Under the pieces are notes generated by a model, which saw only the letters and a program-made list of their open reading frames with translations, was not told where the DNA came from and did not search any database. Shown here piece by piece: positions 11,956 through 22,146 of a stretch of 64,000 nt of DNA. The first letter of the stretch is position 1. Every line of letters starts with the position of its first letter. A program made the position numbers and the translations under genes. This stretch comes from Gambelia wislizenii (Eukaryota; Chordata; Lepidosauria; Squamata; Crotaphytidae): assembly GCA_030847615.1 (NCBI GenBank), contig JAUMIR010000002.1, forward strand, positions 288,590,028 to 288,654,027. The letters run 5' to 3'.

Positions 11956-13154
11956 CAGTTGTCCCTCCACATTCGCGAACTTGACATTCGCGGTTTTGAT
12001 TATTCGCGGTTTTGGGAGGGCCCCCCGGGCCCCCCCAAAACTGCGACACGGTGCCTCCAGAGGCCCCGTGAAAGCCCTGTGAGGGAGCAGGGAGGCCTCC
12101 ACGGGGCCTTCGGAGACCCTCCGGAGGCCCCGCGAAGGCCTTGGGAGGGAGGGGGGAGGGCCGGGGAGGCCTCCATGGGGCCTCCGGAGCGTCTCCGGAG
12201 GCCCCATGCAGGCCCGGGGGAGGGCTGGGGAGGGCCGGGGAGGCCTCCATGGGGTCTCCGGAGCGTCTCCGGAGGCCCCATGCAGGCCTGGGGAGGGCTG
12301 GGGAGGACTCCATGGGGCCTCCGGAGACCCTCTGGAGGCCCCATGCAGGCCCGGGGAAGGGGTGGGGAGGGCCGGGGAGGCCTCCATGGGGCCTCCGGAG
12401 CATCTCCGGAGGCCCCATGATGGCCTGGGGAGGGCGTGGGGAGGGCTGGGGAGGCACTCATGGGGCCTCCGGAGACGCTCCGGAGGCCCCTTCCAGCCCT
12501 GGGGAAGAGGTGGGGAGGGCCGGGGAGGCCTCCATGGGGCCTCCGGAGCGCCTCCGGAGGCCCCATGATGGCCTGGGGAGGGCATGGGGAGGGCTGGGGA
12601 GGCCTCCATGGGGCCTCCGGAGACGCTCCGGAGGCCCCATGCAGGCCCGGGGAAGGGGTGGGGAGGGCTGGGGAGGCCTCCATGGGGCCTCTGGAGCATC
12701 TCCGGAGGCCCCATGCAGGCCTGGGGAGGGCTGGGGAGGACTCCATGGGGCCTCCGGAGACCCTCTGGAGGCCCCATGCAGGCCCGGGAAAGAGGTGGGG
12801 AGGGCCGGGGAGGACTCCATGGGGCCTCCGGAGCGTCTCCGGAGGCCCCATGATGGCCTGGGGAGGGCGTGGGGAGGGCTGGGGAGGCGCTCATGAGGCC
12901 TCCGGAGACGCTCCGGAGGCCCCATGAAGGCCTGGGGAGAAGGTGGGGAGGGCCGGGGAGGCGATCATGGTGCCTCTGGAGACGCTCCGGAGGCCCCATG
13001 AAGGCATGGAGAGGTGGGGGAAAGCGACTATAGGGCCTCCGGAGGCCCTGTTGTCGCTTTGGCGGGGGAGGGGGAGGGCAATTGTTATTCGCGGATTTTT
13101 CACATTTCCGGGGGTCTGGGGAACCTAACCCCCACGAATGTGAAGGGATGACTG
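11956..13154. mobile_element. TA-flanked TIR element carrying a GC-rich minisatellite
   Basis: The left end is CAGTTGTCCCTCCACATTCG. The right end is the near-reverse-complement cgaatgtgaagggatgactg. TA duplicates lie at 11954-11955 and 13155-13156. Only about 100 bp at each end resembles the small MITE family. The middle kilobase is a tandem GC-rich array (about 12095-13060). The long GC-rich reading frames on both strands here are by-products of base composition. Confidence 0.9.
12095..13060. repeat. 74-bp hairpin minisatellite, about 12 units
   Basis: The anchor 'cat' followed by GGGGCCTCCGG recurs at 12174, 12248, 12311, 12385, 12459, 12533, 12607, 12681, 12744, 12818, 12892 and 12966. 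Spacing is 74 bp, with two 63-bp steps where 11 bp are missing. Each unit holds a dyad of two 16-bp arms (CATGGGGCCTCCGGAG and its complement) around a 3-nt loop, plus a purine-rich G-run spacer. Confidence 0.95.
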
Positions 13155-13156
13155 TA

Positions 13157-14026
13157 CATCCAAGGGAATTAAAAGAGCTGGCAAATGTAATCTCAGAGCC
13201 ATTGGCAATAATCTTTGAGAACTCCTGGAGAACAGGAGAAGTCCCAGCAGACTGGAGGAGGGCAAACGTTGTCCCTATCTTCAAAAAGGGAAAAAAAGAG
13301 GATCTTAACAATTATCCTCCAGTTAGTCTGACATCAATACCAGGGAAGATTCTAGAGCAGATCATTAAACAGAGAGTCTGTGAACATTTAGAAGGCAATG
13401 CCATAATCACAAAAAGTCAACATGGGTTTCGGAGAAACAAGTCATGCCAGACTAATCTGATCTCTTTTGTTGATAAAATTACCAGCTTGGTAGATGAAGG
13501 GAACACTGTGGATAATGCATACTTTGATTTCAGTAAGGCCTTTAACAAGGTTCCCCATGACATTCTTGCAAACAAGCTTGTAAAATGTGGGCTAGACAAG
13601 TTAACTGTTCAATGGATTTGTAATTGGTTGACCGGCCTAACCCAAAGGGTGCTCAGCAGTGGCTCCTCTTCCTCTTGAAAAGATGTGATCAGTGGGGTGC
13701 CACAGGGTTCTGTCCTGGGCCCGGTGCTATTCAACATCTTTATCAATGACTTGGATGATAGAATTAGGTGCATACTTATCAAATTTGCAGATGACACCAA
13801 ATTAGGAGGAGTAGCTAATACCCTAGAGGACAGGATCACAATTCAAAGTGACCTGAATAGACTAGAAAGCTGGGCCAAAGCTAACAAAATGAAATTTAAT
13901 ACGGAGAAATGTAAGGTACTGCACTTAGGGCAGAAAAACAAAATGCATAGATACAGGATGGGGGAGACCTGGCTGAATGAAACTACGTACAAAAGGGATC
14001 TAGGAGTCCTAGTAGAACAAAGTTGA
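13157..14026 (+). pseudogene. CR1 ORF2 reverse transcriptase core
   Basis: Translation gives RANVVPIFKKGKKED, SLTSIPGKILEQII, SQHGFRRNKSCQTNL, YFDFSKAFNKVPHDIL, then a TGA (13676-13678), and VISGVPQGSVLGPVLFNIFI and IKFADDTKLGG. These are RT motifs 2-5, including the F-A-D-D catalytic box at about 13784. A further stop at 14024-14026 precedes the post-RT part. The copy is well preserved but dead. Confidence 0.9.
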
Positions 14027-14137
14027 ACATGAGTCAACAGTGTGATGTGGCAGCTAAAAAGGCCAATGCAATTTTGGGCTGCATCAATAGAAGTATAGTG
14101 TCTAGCTCAAGGGAAATAATAGTGTCACTATTCTGCC

Positions 14138-14584
14138 TTGGTCAGGCCTCACCTAGAATACTGTGTCCAGTTCTGGGCCCCAGAATTCAAAAAGGATATT
14201 GACAAATTGGAGCGTGTCCAGAGGAGGGTGACTAAAATGGTGAAAGGTCTTGAAACCATACCTTCTGAGGAAAGACTTAGGGAGCTGGGTATGTTTAGCC
14301 TGGAAAAAAGACAGTTAAGAAGCGATATGATAGCCCTGTTTAAGTATTTGAAGGGGTGTCACATTGAGGATGAAGCAGGCTTGTTTTCTGCTGCTCCAGA
14401 GACTAGAACACGGAACAATGGATGTAAGCTCCAGGAACAGAGATTCCACCTCAACATTAGGAGGAACTTTCTGACAGTAAGAGCTGTTCGGCAGTGGAAC
14501 ACACTCCCTCGGAGCATGGTGGGGTCTCCTTCCTTGGAGGTCTTTAAACAGAGGCTGGATGGCCATCTGTCAGGGATGCTTTGA
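14138..14584 (+). pseudogene. CR1 ORF2 C-terminal (post-RT) region
   Basis: The frame includes [66 protein letters not shown] and [13 protein letters not shown], followed by a TGA and the CR1 tail. The same segment is repeated in antisense at 37552-38010 and 42133-42463, and in diverged form at 45-403 and 15509-15847. Confidence 0.9.
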
Positions 14585-14775
14585 TCATGATTTCCTATGT
14601 GGCAGGGGGTTGGACTGGATGGCCCTTGTGGTCTCTTCCAACACTATAATTCTATGATGCCTATTTTGCTTCAGTTAGCCTCCCCCCCAAAAAGAGAATT
14701 GTGCACTTTCATGCAGCAGCAGGATCAGGATTGCAAACAAAGATTGATAGGGAGTTAGTTAGGAAAAATCCAGGC

Positions 14776-14980
14776 CTGAGCCACACTTCACAAATAATCC
14801 AGTTTGAAACTGGATTATTTGCCATTGCTCCTTCCTTCTGAATCCTGGAATTTATAGTTTTACAAGGTCTTTAGTCTTCTCTGTCAAAGAGTGCTGGTGC
14901 CTCACCAAACTACAAATTCCAGGATTCCATCAGAATCCTGTTTCAAACTAGATTATTTGTGAAGTCTGGATTTGGCCCTA
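14776..14980. mobile_element. Fold-back MITE
   Basis: Two arms of roughly 90 bp are inverted copies of each other. The left begins 'cacttcacaaataatcca' and the right ends in its near complement 'tagattatttgtgaagtct'. The inner parts (gaatcctggaatttatagtt and its opposed copy) also pair. There is no coding capacity. Confidence 0.75.
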
Positions 14981-14998
14981 GTTAACCTAAGTGAGCTT

Positions 14999-15044
14999 CG
15001 TGATCATGGTGTCTCCCCTGCCTTTTGGCTAAGATCACGTGTAG
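14999..15044 (+). ncRNA. U2 snRNA 5'-end-like fragment flanked by direct repeats
   Basis: Bases 15017-15044 read ccttttggctaagatcacgt followed by gtag, nearly identical to the conserved 5' end of U2 snRNA. The 46-bp piece sits between direct repeats aacctaagtgagctt (14984-14998) and aacctaaatgagctt (15045-15059), as expected for an LINE-mobilised fragment. It lacks the rest of U2, so it is not a functional gene. Confidence 0.55.
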
Positions 15045-15065
15045 AACCTAAATGAGCTTAGATTT

Positions 15066-15858
15066 GTAGGACCAGATGAACTGAATCCCAAAAGGAACTC
15101 GCTGATGTATTCTCTGAACCATTTGGTATCATTTGTGAGAAATCTTGGAGTGCAGGTGAGGTACCAAAGGACTAGAGAAGGGCAAATATTGTCCCTCTCT
15201 TCAAAAAAGGCTAAAAAGAAGATCCCAGAAACTACAGACCAATCAGTCTAACCTCAATACCAGATAAATATGAGAATGGGTTATACAGGAATCTGTCTGC
15301 AAGTATCTTGATGAAAATGCAGTAATCAGTAGGAGCCAACATGGGTTTGTCAAGAACACATCCTGCCAAACTAAACTTACATCATTTTTTGATCAGGTCA
15401 CTAGTTTATTAGATGGTGGGAATGCTGTGGATGTCATTTATCTGACTTTCAGTAAAGCAGTACTACTTGTGAAAAGGATCTTGGTATTATTGTTGACCAT
15501 AAATTGAAATGAGCCAACAATGTGATGCTGCAGCAAAAAAGGTGAATGCTATTTTAGCCTTTATTAATAGAAGCATAGTTTCCAAGTCAAGGAAAGTAAT
15601 AGTCCCATTATATTCTGCACTGGTCAAGCCTCATCTGGAGTACCGGTACTACATTCAGTTCTGGGTGCCTCATTTTAAGAAGAATATAGATAAGTTGGAA
15701 CAGGTTCAAAGAAGGGCACTGTGGATGATAATTGGTATGGAGAACAAAACGTATGAGGAACGGTTGAAGGAGCTGGACATACTCAGCTTGGTAAAGAGCT
15801 GTCACAGAGAGGAAGGGGCAGCCTGTTTTTTGCTGCCCCGAGAATAGGACTGGGTCTA
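15066..15858 (+). mobile_element. Second CR1 LINE, left part
   Basis: This is a degraded CR1 ORF2: 'GPDELNPKRN', then 'PLFKKG', 'RSQHGFVKNTSCQTKLTSFF' with frame breaks, then (15509-15847) INRSIVSKSRKVIVPLYSAL, KLEQVQRRALWM and ERLKELDILSLV. The homology stops inside the usual 'FSAAPRENRT' region at a TA and resumes at 22147, after the mariner. Confidence 0.85.
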
Positions 15859-15964
15859 TTAGGTCTGTCTATTAAATAATGAGACTGATACAATACCCCA
15901 TCTTTATTTATATGTATTACAATTCTAATGCTTCAGTATACCCCACTTCAATATATTCCCCGTT

Positions 15965-17001
15965 CACACTCACACACCGATGCAGTCTTGTTTTCCACTG
16001 GTCAAAGGTGTGGAGCAGATCAGTTTCTGTCAGCTGTTTCAACACATCTGCCATTTACTTCTTTACTGCATCAATTGATTCAAAACATGGTCCTTTAAGC
16101 ACCGATTTCACTTTAGGGAAAATGAAAAAGTCGCATGGTGCCAAATCTGGTGAATATGGTGGATGTCCAAGTGTAGCCATGCATTTATCAGCCAAAAACT
16201 GCTTCACAGAAAGTGCTGTATGAGTAGGTGCATTGTCTTGATGAAGAATTAAAACATTTCCCCACAGTTCTGGCCTTTTTTTTTTTTTTTTTTGGTAACT
16301 CTTTCTCTCAGGTTTGTCAAAACATCCTTATAATAATGCTGGTTTGCTGTTCTGCCTTCTGGAACCCATTCTGCCAAAATTACACCCTTGGTGTCAAAAA
16401 ACCAATGAGTATGGCTTTGAATGTGGACTTGCTTTGACGTGCTTTTTTCATTCTTGGTAATGATGGTGTTTTCCAGTGCATTTACTGTCGTTTTGTCTCA
16501 GGATCATAGTGGAAGATCCAAGTTTCATCACACATGATTATTTTTTGAAAAAGGTTTGGGTCTGCCTCAAGTTGCTGCAGAATGTCAGCTCAAATTTCCT
16601 TGTAGCACTCTTTGCTCTGGTGTGAGGACACTAGGGAGCATCTTGGCACAAACTTTTCTCATGTTGAGATCCTCATGCAAAATTTTCCATGCAGTGTCTT
16701 TGTCAATGTTCACAGCTTCAGCTATCATTTGGACACTGAGTCGGCCGTCTCCTTGAACAATCTGGCTGATTTTTTCCACAATTACTTCGATTCTTGAAGT
16801 GGAAGGTCATCCAGGGCATTAATGATCTTCCACATTCTCACGTCTTTCTCTGAATCTTTTGGGCCATTCAAACACACGCACACAAGACATGCTGTCTTCC
16901 CTGTAGGCCTCAGTAAACATTTGAAAAGATTCTGCTGGTATTTTCTTCAATTTTACTAAAAAATTCAAATTGACACATTGCTTGACTTTTAAACCTAGCA
17001 T
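15965..17001 (-). pseudogene. Mariner transposase (DD34D), inactivated
   Basis: On the minus strand the order is: the N-terminal HTH region (ESFQMFTEAYREDSMSC, VRVFEWPKRFRERRENVEDH; 16819-17001), the second HTH (GRLSVQMIAEAVNIDKDTAW, MRKVCAKMLPSVLTPEQR; 16585-16779), then CDETWIFHYDPETKRQ (about 16480-16530), the QDNAPTH block (about 16220-16245) and YSPDLAPCDFFIFPK (about 16130-16175). The three acidic positions are present, with 34 residues between the second and third, as in mariner. In-frame stops (after ETKRQ and in the 'IDAVKK' region) and frameshifts make it a pseudogene. Confidence 0.9.
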
Positions 17002-17006
17002 TTTTC
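16992..17006. repeat. Left target-site duplication of the L1-like LINE
   Basis: aacctagcatttttc is repeated exactly at 21945-21959, after the poly-A of the LINE. Confidence 0.92.
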
Positions 17007-18149
17007 ACTTCCGGTCAGCGGCGGAGTTGCGAGCAGCTGCGAGTAGCTCAGTCGGAGGGCTTGCAGTCACCAACCAAGGGGATTTTCTGGTGAATATACA
17101 TCAAACCAGGTTGAGAGCCCTTTTGTATAGAAGGGACCAGAGTGGGCTTGCTTACGGCCAGAAAACAGGGTCTGTTCCTCTCCCCTCGTAAGAGGGAAGG
17201 GGGCGGCACGTAATAGGTCTTAAAGCCTTCAACACCCCTAGTTGGGAACCTCTCGAGGAAGGGGACAAACAACTCCACTGACTTTTTAAAATAGAGAACT
17301 AAGAGTTGACCCAGCGTCCAGCTGGTGGATGAACTCGGAAGACCTTTCTTAAATATCTCTATACAGTTTATGAGACCAAGAGTTGGATTGGCTGTTGGTT
17401 TAAAGCTTTAAATTGTGAACTAACTTGTATGAGAAGGTGGATAGATGGATATAAAGATATAAGGTGAAAGACGCGAGTCGTGAAGGGAAAGAAAGAAGAT
17501 CTTTTTGGGTTCTACTCAGTGAGCCGGCTACGGGGGACAGCGTTTCAGAGTGGGCGCGTCGCGTGACGGAAGTGGGTGAAGATCAGGAGGGGATCGGAGT
17601 AGAGAGGAGCGGAGAGGAGAGGGGAGTAAAAAGGAAGATTTGGTGCAACGTATAGAGGAAAGGGCCAGTAGAATCTAAAAAGAAAGATAAGAAGAACTGA
17701 CGTACCTGAGTATTTGCGGGGAGAAACCGAATTGAGTGGAATAGAAGGCTGCGGAAGAATATAGCTGAGGCTACGATACACTGCGATTTGTGGAGACCAG
17801 GACGGGACTAGAGCGGAGAGGAGTGGATACGTATGAGAAAAGTGGAAACTCTGGTCTGGACTAGCTTGCAGAAGAGTAGAGAGTAGAGACGTGAAACGGG
17901 GAGAGAGACTTGAGAAAAGATCAGAGTTAAAACTTCGCCGCACGACATAGAAGATGGCGGTTGAGATAAGACAAGAGGCGGAGGAGAGCGGTTTGAAGAC
18001 GTGGAGAATGTGCAGCCCGGAGTGGGAAAAGAGGAGGAGAGGAGAGAAGTGAAGACCGGAGAGTATGAGAAGGAGTTCTGCGAGGGGAAGCGAAAGACTG
18101 TGTTAGTAAAGGAAGGAAAGAAAGGGAAGGACTAAAGGAGTGGGGCTAA

Positions 18150-18745
18150 TGAGTTGAATGCGAAAGAAATAATAAAGGATGTGAAAGGAAGGTATTTGGG
18201 ATTAGAAATAAGTATTGAGGAAAAAAAAAATATTAGTTTTGGGAATTTATGCCCCTTCAGAAAATAGGGGCAAATTTTATCAAAACTTATTGAAAGTAGT
18301 ATTGGAGAAGGAATATGAAAACATAATCTGCTTGGGAGATTGGAACGAGGTCTTAGACCCAATTAAAGATAGAAAATCGGGGAAAGATATAAAAGAAAAT
18401 CAAGGAAAGTTACCCAACTCCTTTTTTGAGTTCATGGAGAATTTATCAATGGGGGATGCATGGAGACACTTATATAATGATTGTAGTGAATATACCTTCT
18501 TTTCTGACAGATATAATTCTCTCTCACGGATTGACATGTTTATACTTACAAAAAATATGATGAGTGGCATAGACTCAATGGAAATATCCCCAAGGACAAT
18601 CTCTGACCACAATATGATAAGCTTAAAGTTGAAGACTAAGAGAAGGAGATATGATTGGAGATTGAAAGAAACTTTGTTGCAGGAGGAAAATATACAAGAG
18701 AGAATAAGACAGGCGTTAAGAAATTATTTTAAAGAAAATTTTTAA
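18150..18745 (+). pseudogene. L1-like ORF2 endonuclease, C-terminal two-thirds
   Basis: The frame runs KEIIKDVKGRYLGLEIS, then ILVLGIYAPSENRGKFYQNL, IICLGDWNEVLDPIKDRKSG, YTFFSDRYNSLSRIDMF and ISPRTISDHNMISLKL, ending at TAA 18743-18745. The YAP, GDWN, SRID and SDHN motifs are the L1-type APE endonuclease core. The motif preceding GRYLGLEIS (the QETH block) is missing here and is found inverted just downstream. Confidence 0.88.
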
Positions 18746-18749
18746 TTTT

Positions 18750-18866
18750 TCTTTAAAATTTTTAACATAGATCACAATCCCCCTTTTCTTCTTCTCAATT
18801 GAGTTTATAAATTCTCTACCTAGTTTCTTGTTCTTCAGCAGATGTTGATCTTTATCCCTTATAGGT
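18750..18866 (-). pseudogene. Inverted endonuclease segment inside the L1-like LINE
   Basis: The reverse complement reads open through KDQHLLKNKKLGREFINSIE and KKKRGIVIYVKNFKEKLK. This is the part of an L1 endonuclease that should immediately precede the KDVKGRYLGLEIS segment at 18150. The junction lies in a near-palindrome of 'ttttaaagaaaattttt' and its opposed copy (18727-18765). The normal linker between endonuclease and RT is missing. Confidence 0.75.
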
Positions 18867-21502
18867 TGAGAAAAGCTCAAGAGAAACAACAAATATTGAA
18901 AATTAAGGTGAAGGATAAACTAGTGACAAAGGAAAAAGATATCAGAAGATGTTTTGGAGAATTTTATACAACTCTTTTTAAAGAAGTACAATCGGAAGAC
19001 CTAATGAGAGAAAGGATTGGAAGATATTTAGGGGGGCAAAATATACCCATAATTAATCCACAACAGAGAGAAGAGCTAAATAGGAGAATCACTATTAATG
19101 AGTTGGATCATGCAATTAGATCATTAAAAGTTGGTAAGACACCAGGCCCGGATGGCTTCTCAGCAAATTTCTATAAGATTTTTGCAGATCAGTTAAAATT
19201 AACATTGTGCGACTTGTTTAATAATATAATGGCAGGAGGAGAAATACCGGACTCTTGGTCAAATGCGAATATTGTGTTAATACCAAAAGAAAATAAAAAT
19301 TTGGAAGAGATGAAAAACTATAGACCAATCTCTCTGCTCAATACTGATTATAAGATCTTCATAACTATCCTAGCAGAGAGATTGAAGAAGGTTTTAAATG
19401 AATGGATAGATCAGGACCAAACAGGATTTCTCCCGGGTAGACATATGAAAAACAATATTAGAAGAATACTAAATATTTTAGAATTTGCTGAGATGCATCC
19501 TGAAAAGAAATTGGCCATATTCTTTCTTGACGCAGAAAAAGCTTTTGACAGCGTGCGTTAGCAATTTATAACAGCAGTGATGGAGAAAGTCAAATTTGGG
19601 GAGAATTTTATACACGCTGTCAAAGCTATTTATAAGAAACAAAATGCTCAAATCATAATTAATGGACATAAAACTCCAAAAATTAAAATAGAAAAAGGAG
19701 TGAGACAAGGATGTCCCTTGTCACCACTTCTCTTTATCATGACTTTGGAGCTACTATGCAGAATGATTAGAGATGATAAGGAAATAGTGGGTGTTCGAAT
19801 TAAGAAACAGGAATACAAGATATCATCCTTTGCAGATGATATAGCTTTAACACTGGAAGATCCAGTTACATCAATTGTGAAATTGCAGGAGAAATTGTGG
19901 GAATTTGGAGAGGTATCAGGAGTAAAAATAAATAAAGATAAGACAAATGTTATAACAAAAAACTTGACAAGAAAAGAGGAAGAGGAATTATACAGGTTAA
20001 CAAATTATAAGGTGCAAAGATGTGTTAGGTATTTAGGAATAATGATTACGAAAAATAACTTAGATTTAATAGAAAATAATTATATTAGAATATGGAGAGA
20101 TATAAAGAAAGATCTAGAGAGATGGGAAAAACTACAATTAACAATGATGGGAAGAATCGCTGCAGTAAAAATGGTGGTGTTACCAAGATTACTATTTTTA
20201 TTTCAGAACCTTCCAGTGTTATATAATAGGAATCTATTCAAAACATGGGACAAAGCTATATCTAAATTTATATGGGCGAGTAAAAAGCCAAGGATAAGCT
20301 GGAAAGTATTACAAGAGGACAAAAACAGGGGTGGTTTGGGACTTCCAAATCTGAGACTCTATTATAACTCGGCAGTCTTAACTTGGCTATATGAATGGTT
20401 TGAATTAAGTAATGAAAGGGTGCTAACGTTAGAGGAAGTAGATATGAAATTTGGCTTTCACGCATACCTTTGGTATGGAAAAGATCAAATAGATAAAAAA
20501 TTTTAAAATCACATTATTAGAAGATCAATGCTCTATGTTTGGAAAGAAATTAAAAAACGACTATATATAAAACTTCCACTCTGGGTGGCACCCCAGGAGG
20601 CTTTTAGAAGAACGGAAATGATAAATAAGGGGAAATGGTTGATATATAAAGATCTAATAAAAGTCCAAGGAGATACATGTAGACTAAAAACAATAGAGGA
20701 GTTGAAAGAGAATCAAATATATTGCAATTGGTTCCAATATAGACAGATTGTTGAGAGATATAAGATGGATATAAACTTAATGGGAATTGAACAACAGCAG
20801 ATGGGGATAGATGAGATCATACTAGAGCATAAGGAAGTAAAAATTTCAAAATTATATAAAATTCTTTTGGAGTTGGAACTAGAACCAGAAACCATAAAAG
20901 ATTATATGGTGAAATGGGCCCAGAATGTTGGACAAAAGATTGAACTAGATGAGTGGGCATCTGTATGGAAAAAAAATATAAAATTTACAACTTGCATGGA
21001 ATTACGAGAAAATTGCTAGTTCCGCTGGTATATGACACCACAAAAGTTAGCGAAAATTTATAAAGATAAAGATCCTAAATGTTGGAAGTGTAAAAAAGAA
21101 GAAGGTTCGTATTACCATATGTGGTGGACATGCGGTAAAGTGAAAAAATTCTGGGTAAATATATATAATTGGGCAAAGAAAATATTGAAAATTGAAATTA
21201 GGTTTTCACCAGAGCTTTTCTTATTAAATGTAGTGGATAAAGGTATCCCTAAGGAACTAAGGAATTTGCTGCTCTTTATGACAACTACAGCAAGGATAGT
21301 CCTGGCCAGATATTGGAAACTAGAAGAAGTACCAAAAATAGAGGAGTGGTTACTAAAAATGGAAGAAGTGGCAAGAATGGAAGAACTTACCGTGTGGATT
21401 AAATCTAAGTCAAAAAATAAATTTAGGAGAGAATGGGAGAAATGGATAGAGTTTATGAAGAAAGAATGGAGCGAATTGGCAGTAATTTGGCTAATTGAGT
21501 AA
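18857..21502 (+). pseudogene. L1-like ORF2 reverse transcriptase and C-terminal domain
   Basis: One reading frame includes KTPGPDGFSANFYKIF, YRPISLLNTDYKIFITILAE, QTGFLPGRHMKNNIRRIL, FLDAEKAFDSV, GVRQGCPLSPLLFIMTLELL and SSFADDIALTLEDP (FADD box near 19830). It continues through GRIAAVKMVVLPRLLFLFQN and GGLGLPNLRLYYNSAVLTWL to a C-terminal CWKCKKEEGSYYHMWWTC zinc-knuckle-like block (about 21079-21132). Three in-frame stops inactivate it: TAG 19559, TAA 20504 and TAG 21017. The first is probably a mutated Trp codon. Confidence 0.92.
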
Positions 21503-21944
21503 TTAAATTAATAGGATAAGTTAAAAACATAGACAAATAAGGGAGATAAGACTAGACTATCCACATATATTAAATTAATGACGTATTGGGGAATGGCTAT
21601 TTCCAATTCTAGGATAAATTAAGTAACAGGAATTTTGGACTACAGAAGAAATCCATATGGATTTTCAAGTGTGAAGCCTTACATATACTTTATACGTACT
21701 GTATAGAAACAAAGACATAAAAAGGTTTATGGAAGGTTAAAGGAGAAGTAAAAGCAAGTTCACGATCCAGATTGGTAGAAAGTAACTTTGTTATATGTAA
21801 AGTGTATTTTAATTACTAACTTGTTTGTATGGATTGTTAGTGTTCTTTGTATATTGTATTGGGTTTTGTCTGGTCTGGGGGGTAATTGTGTAAATGTGAA
21901 GTCGTTTTGTGGAAACTTTTAATAAAGATAATAATTAAAAAAAA

Positions 21945-21959
21945 AACCTAGCATTTTTC
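21945..21959. repeat. Right target-site duplication of the L1-like LINE
   Basis: Exact copy of 16992-17006. The mariner sequence resumes directly after it. Confidence 0.92.
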
Positions 21960-22146
21960 CGGGACACAACAGACAACACAGCTGCTTTAAATGATGACTG
22001 ACAATTAACTGAATGGCCGAGAGTGTTGATGTTTGTCATGCAGGTTCAGACATGTTCAAGGGCACCACTTAAGCATTCACAATCTGTTCTCCCTGATTTG
22101 TCTGAAAGGTAGAAACACAGTCTTGTTATTTAATAGATAGACCTCC

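Larger units (their letters stand above)
10040..14660 (+). mobile_element. Near full-length CR1 LINE, interrupted by a 1.2-kb MITE
   Basis: The element contains, in order: an ORF1 C-terminal block (10080-10487), an apurinic-type endonuclease (about 10626-11452), the RT N-terminal part (11734-11953), a foreign insert (11956-13154), the RT core with FADD (13157-14026), the post-RT domain (14138-14584) and the 3' tail ending in 'attctatgatg'. ORF2 is broken by frameshifts and stops, for example TGA at 13676-13678 after SSGSSSS. Without the insert it is about 3.4 kb, so the 5' end is truncated. Confidence 0.9.
17007..21943 (+). mobile_element. L1-like LINE, rearranged, with intact target duplication and poly-A
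   Basis: The element starts with a GC-rich 5' UTR-like stretch (17007-18150). It then has a partial endonuclease (18150-18745), a short inverted endonuclease piece (18750-18866) and a continuous RT/C-terminal frame (18842-21502). It ends in a 3' UTR with aataaag (21921-21927) and a poly-A. ORF1 and the endonuclease N terminus are absent. Only nonsense codons, not frameshifts, break the RT frame. With the perfect 15-bp target duplication, this indicates a fairly young insertion. Confidence 0.92.
15859..22146 (-). mobile_element. Mariner transposon, split by an L1-like LINE
   Basis: Terminal inverted repeats of 29 bp (15859-15887 and 22118-22146) match at 24 positions by eye. Target TA dinucleotides lie at 15857-15858 and 22147-22148. 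The transposase is encoded on the minus strand, with its N terminus next to the LINE insertion at 16992-17006. Without the LINE the element is about 1.3 kb, the normal mariner size. Confidence 0.9.

Noticed and set aside
11953..13311. A 452-codon minus-strand proline-rich open frame, with overlapping 283-, 251-, 228- and 175-codon frames on both strands
   Set aside because: It is an artefact of the GC-rich 74-bp minisatellite. Open frames exist in most frames on both strands, there are no conserved domains, and the ends run into MITE and CR1 sequence.
11930..13311. GC-rich block considered as a CpG-island promoter or gene
   Set aside because: It lies inside a TA-flanked transposon within a CR1 RT, is tandemly repeated, and has no adjoining exon.
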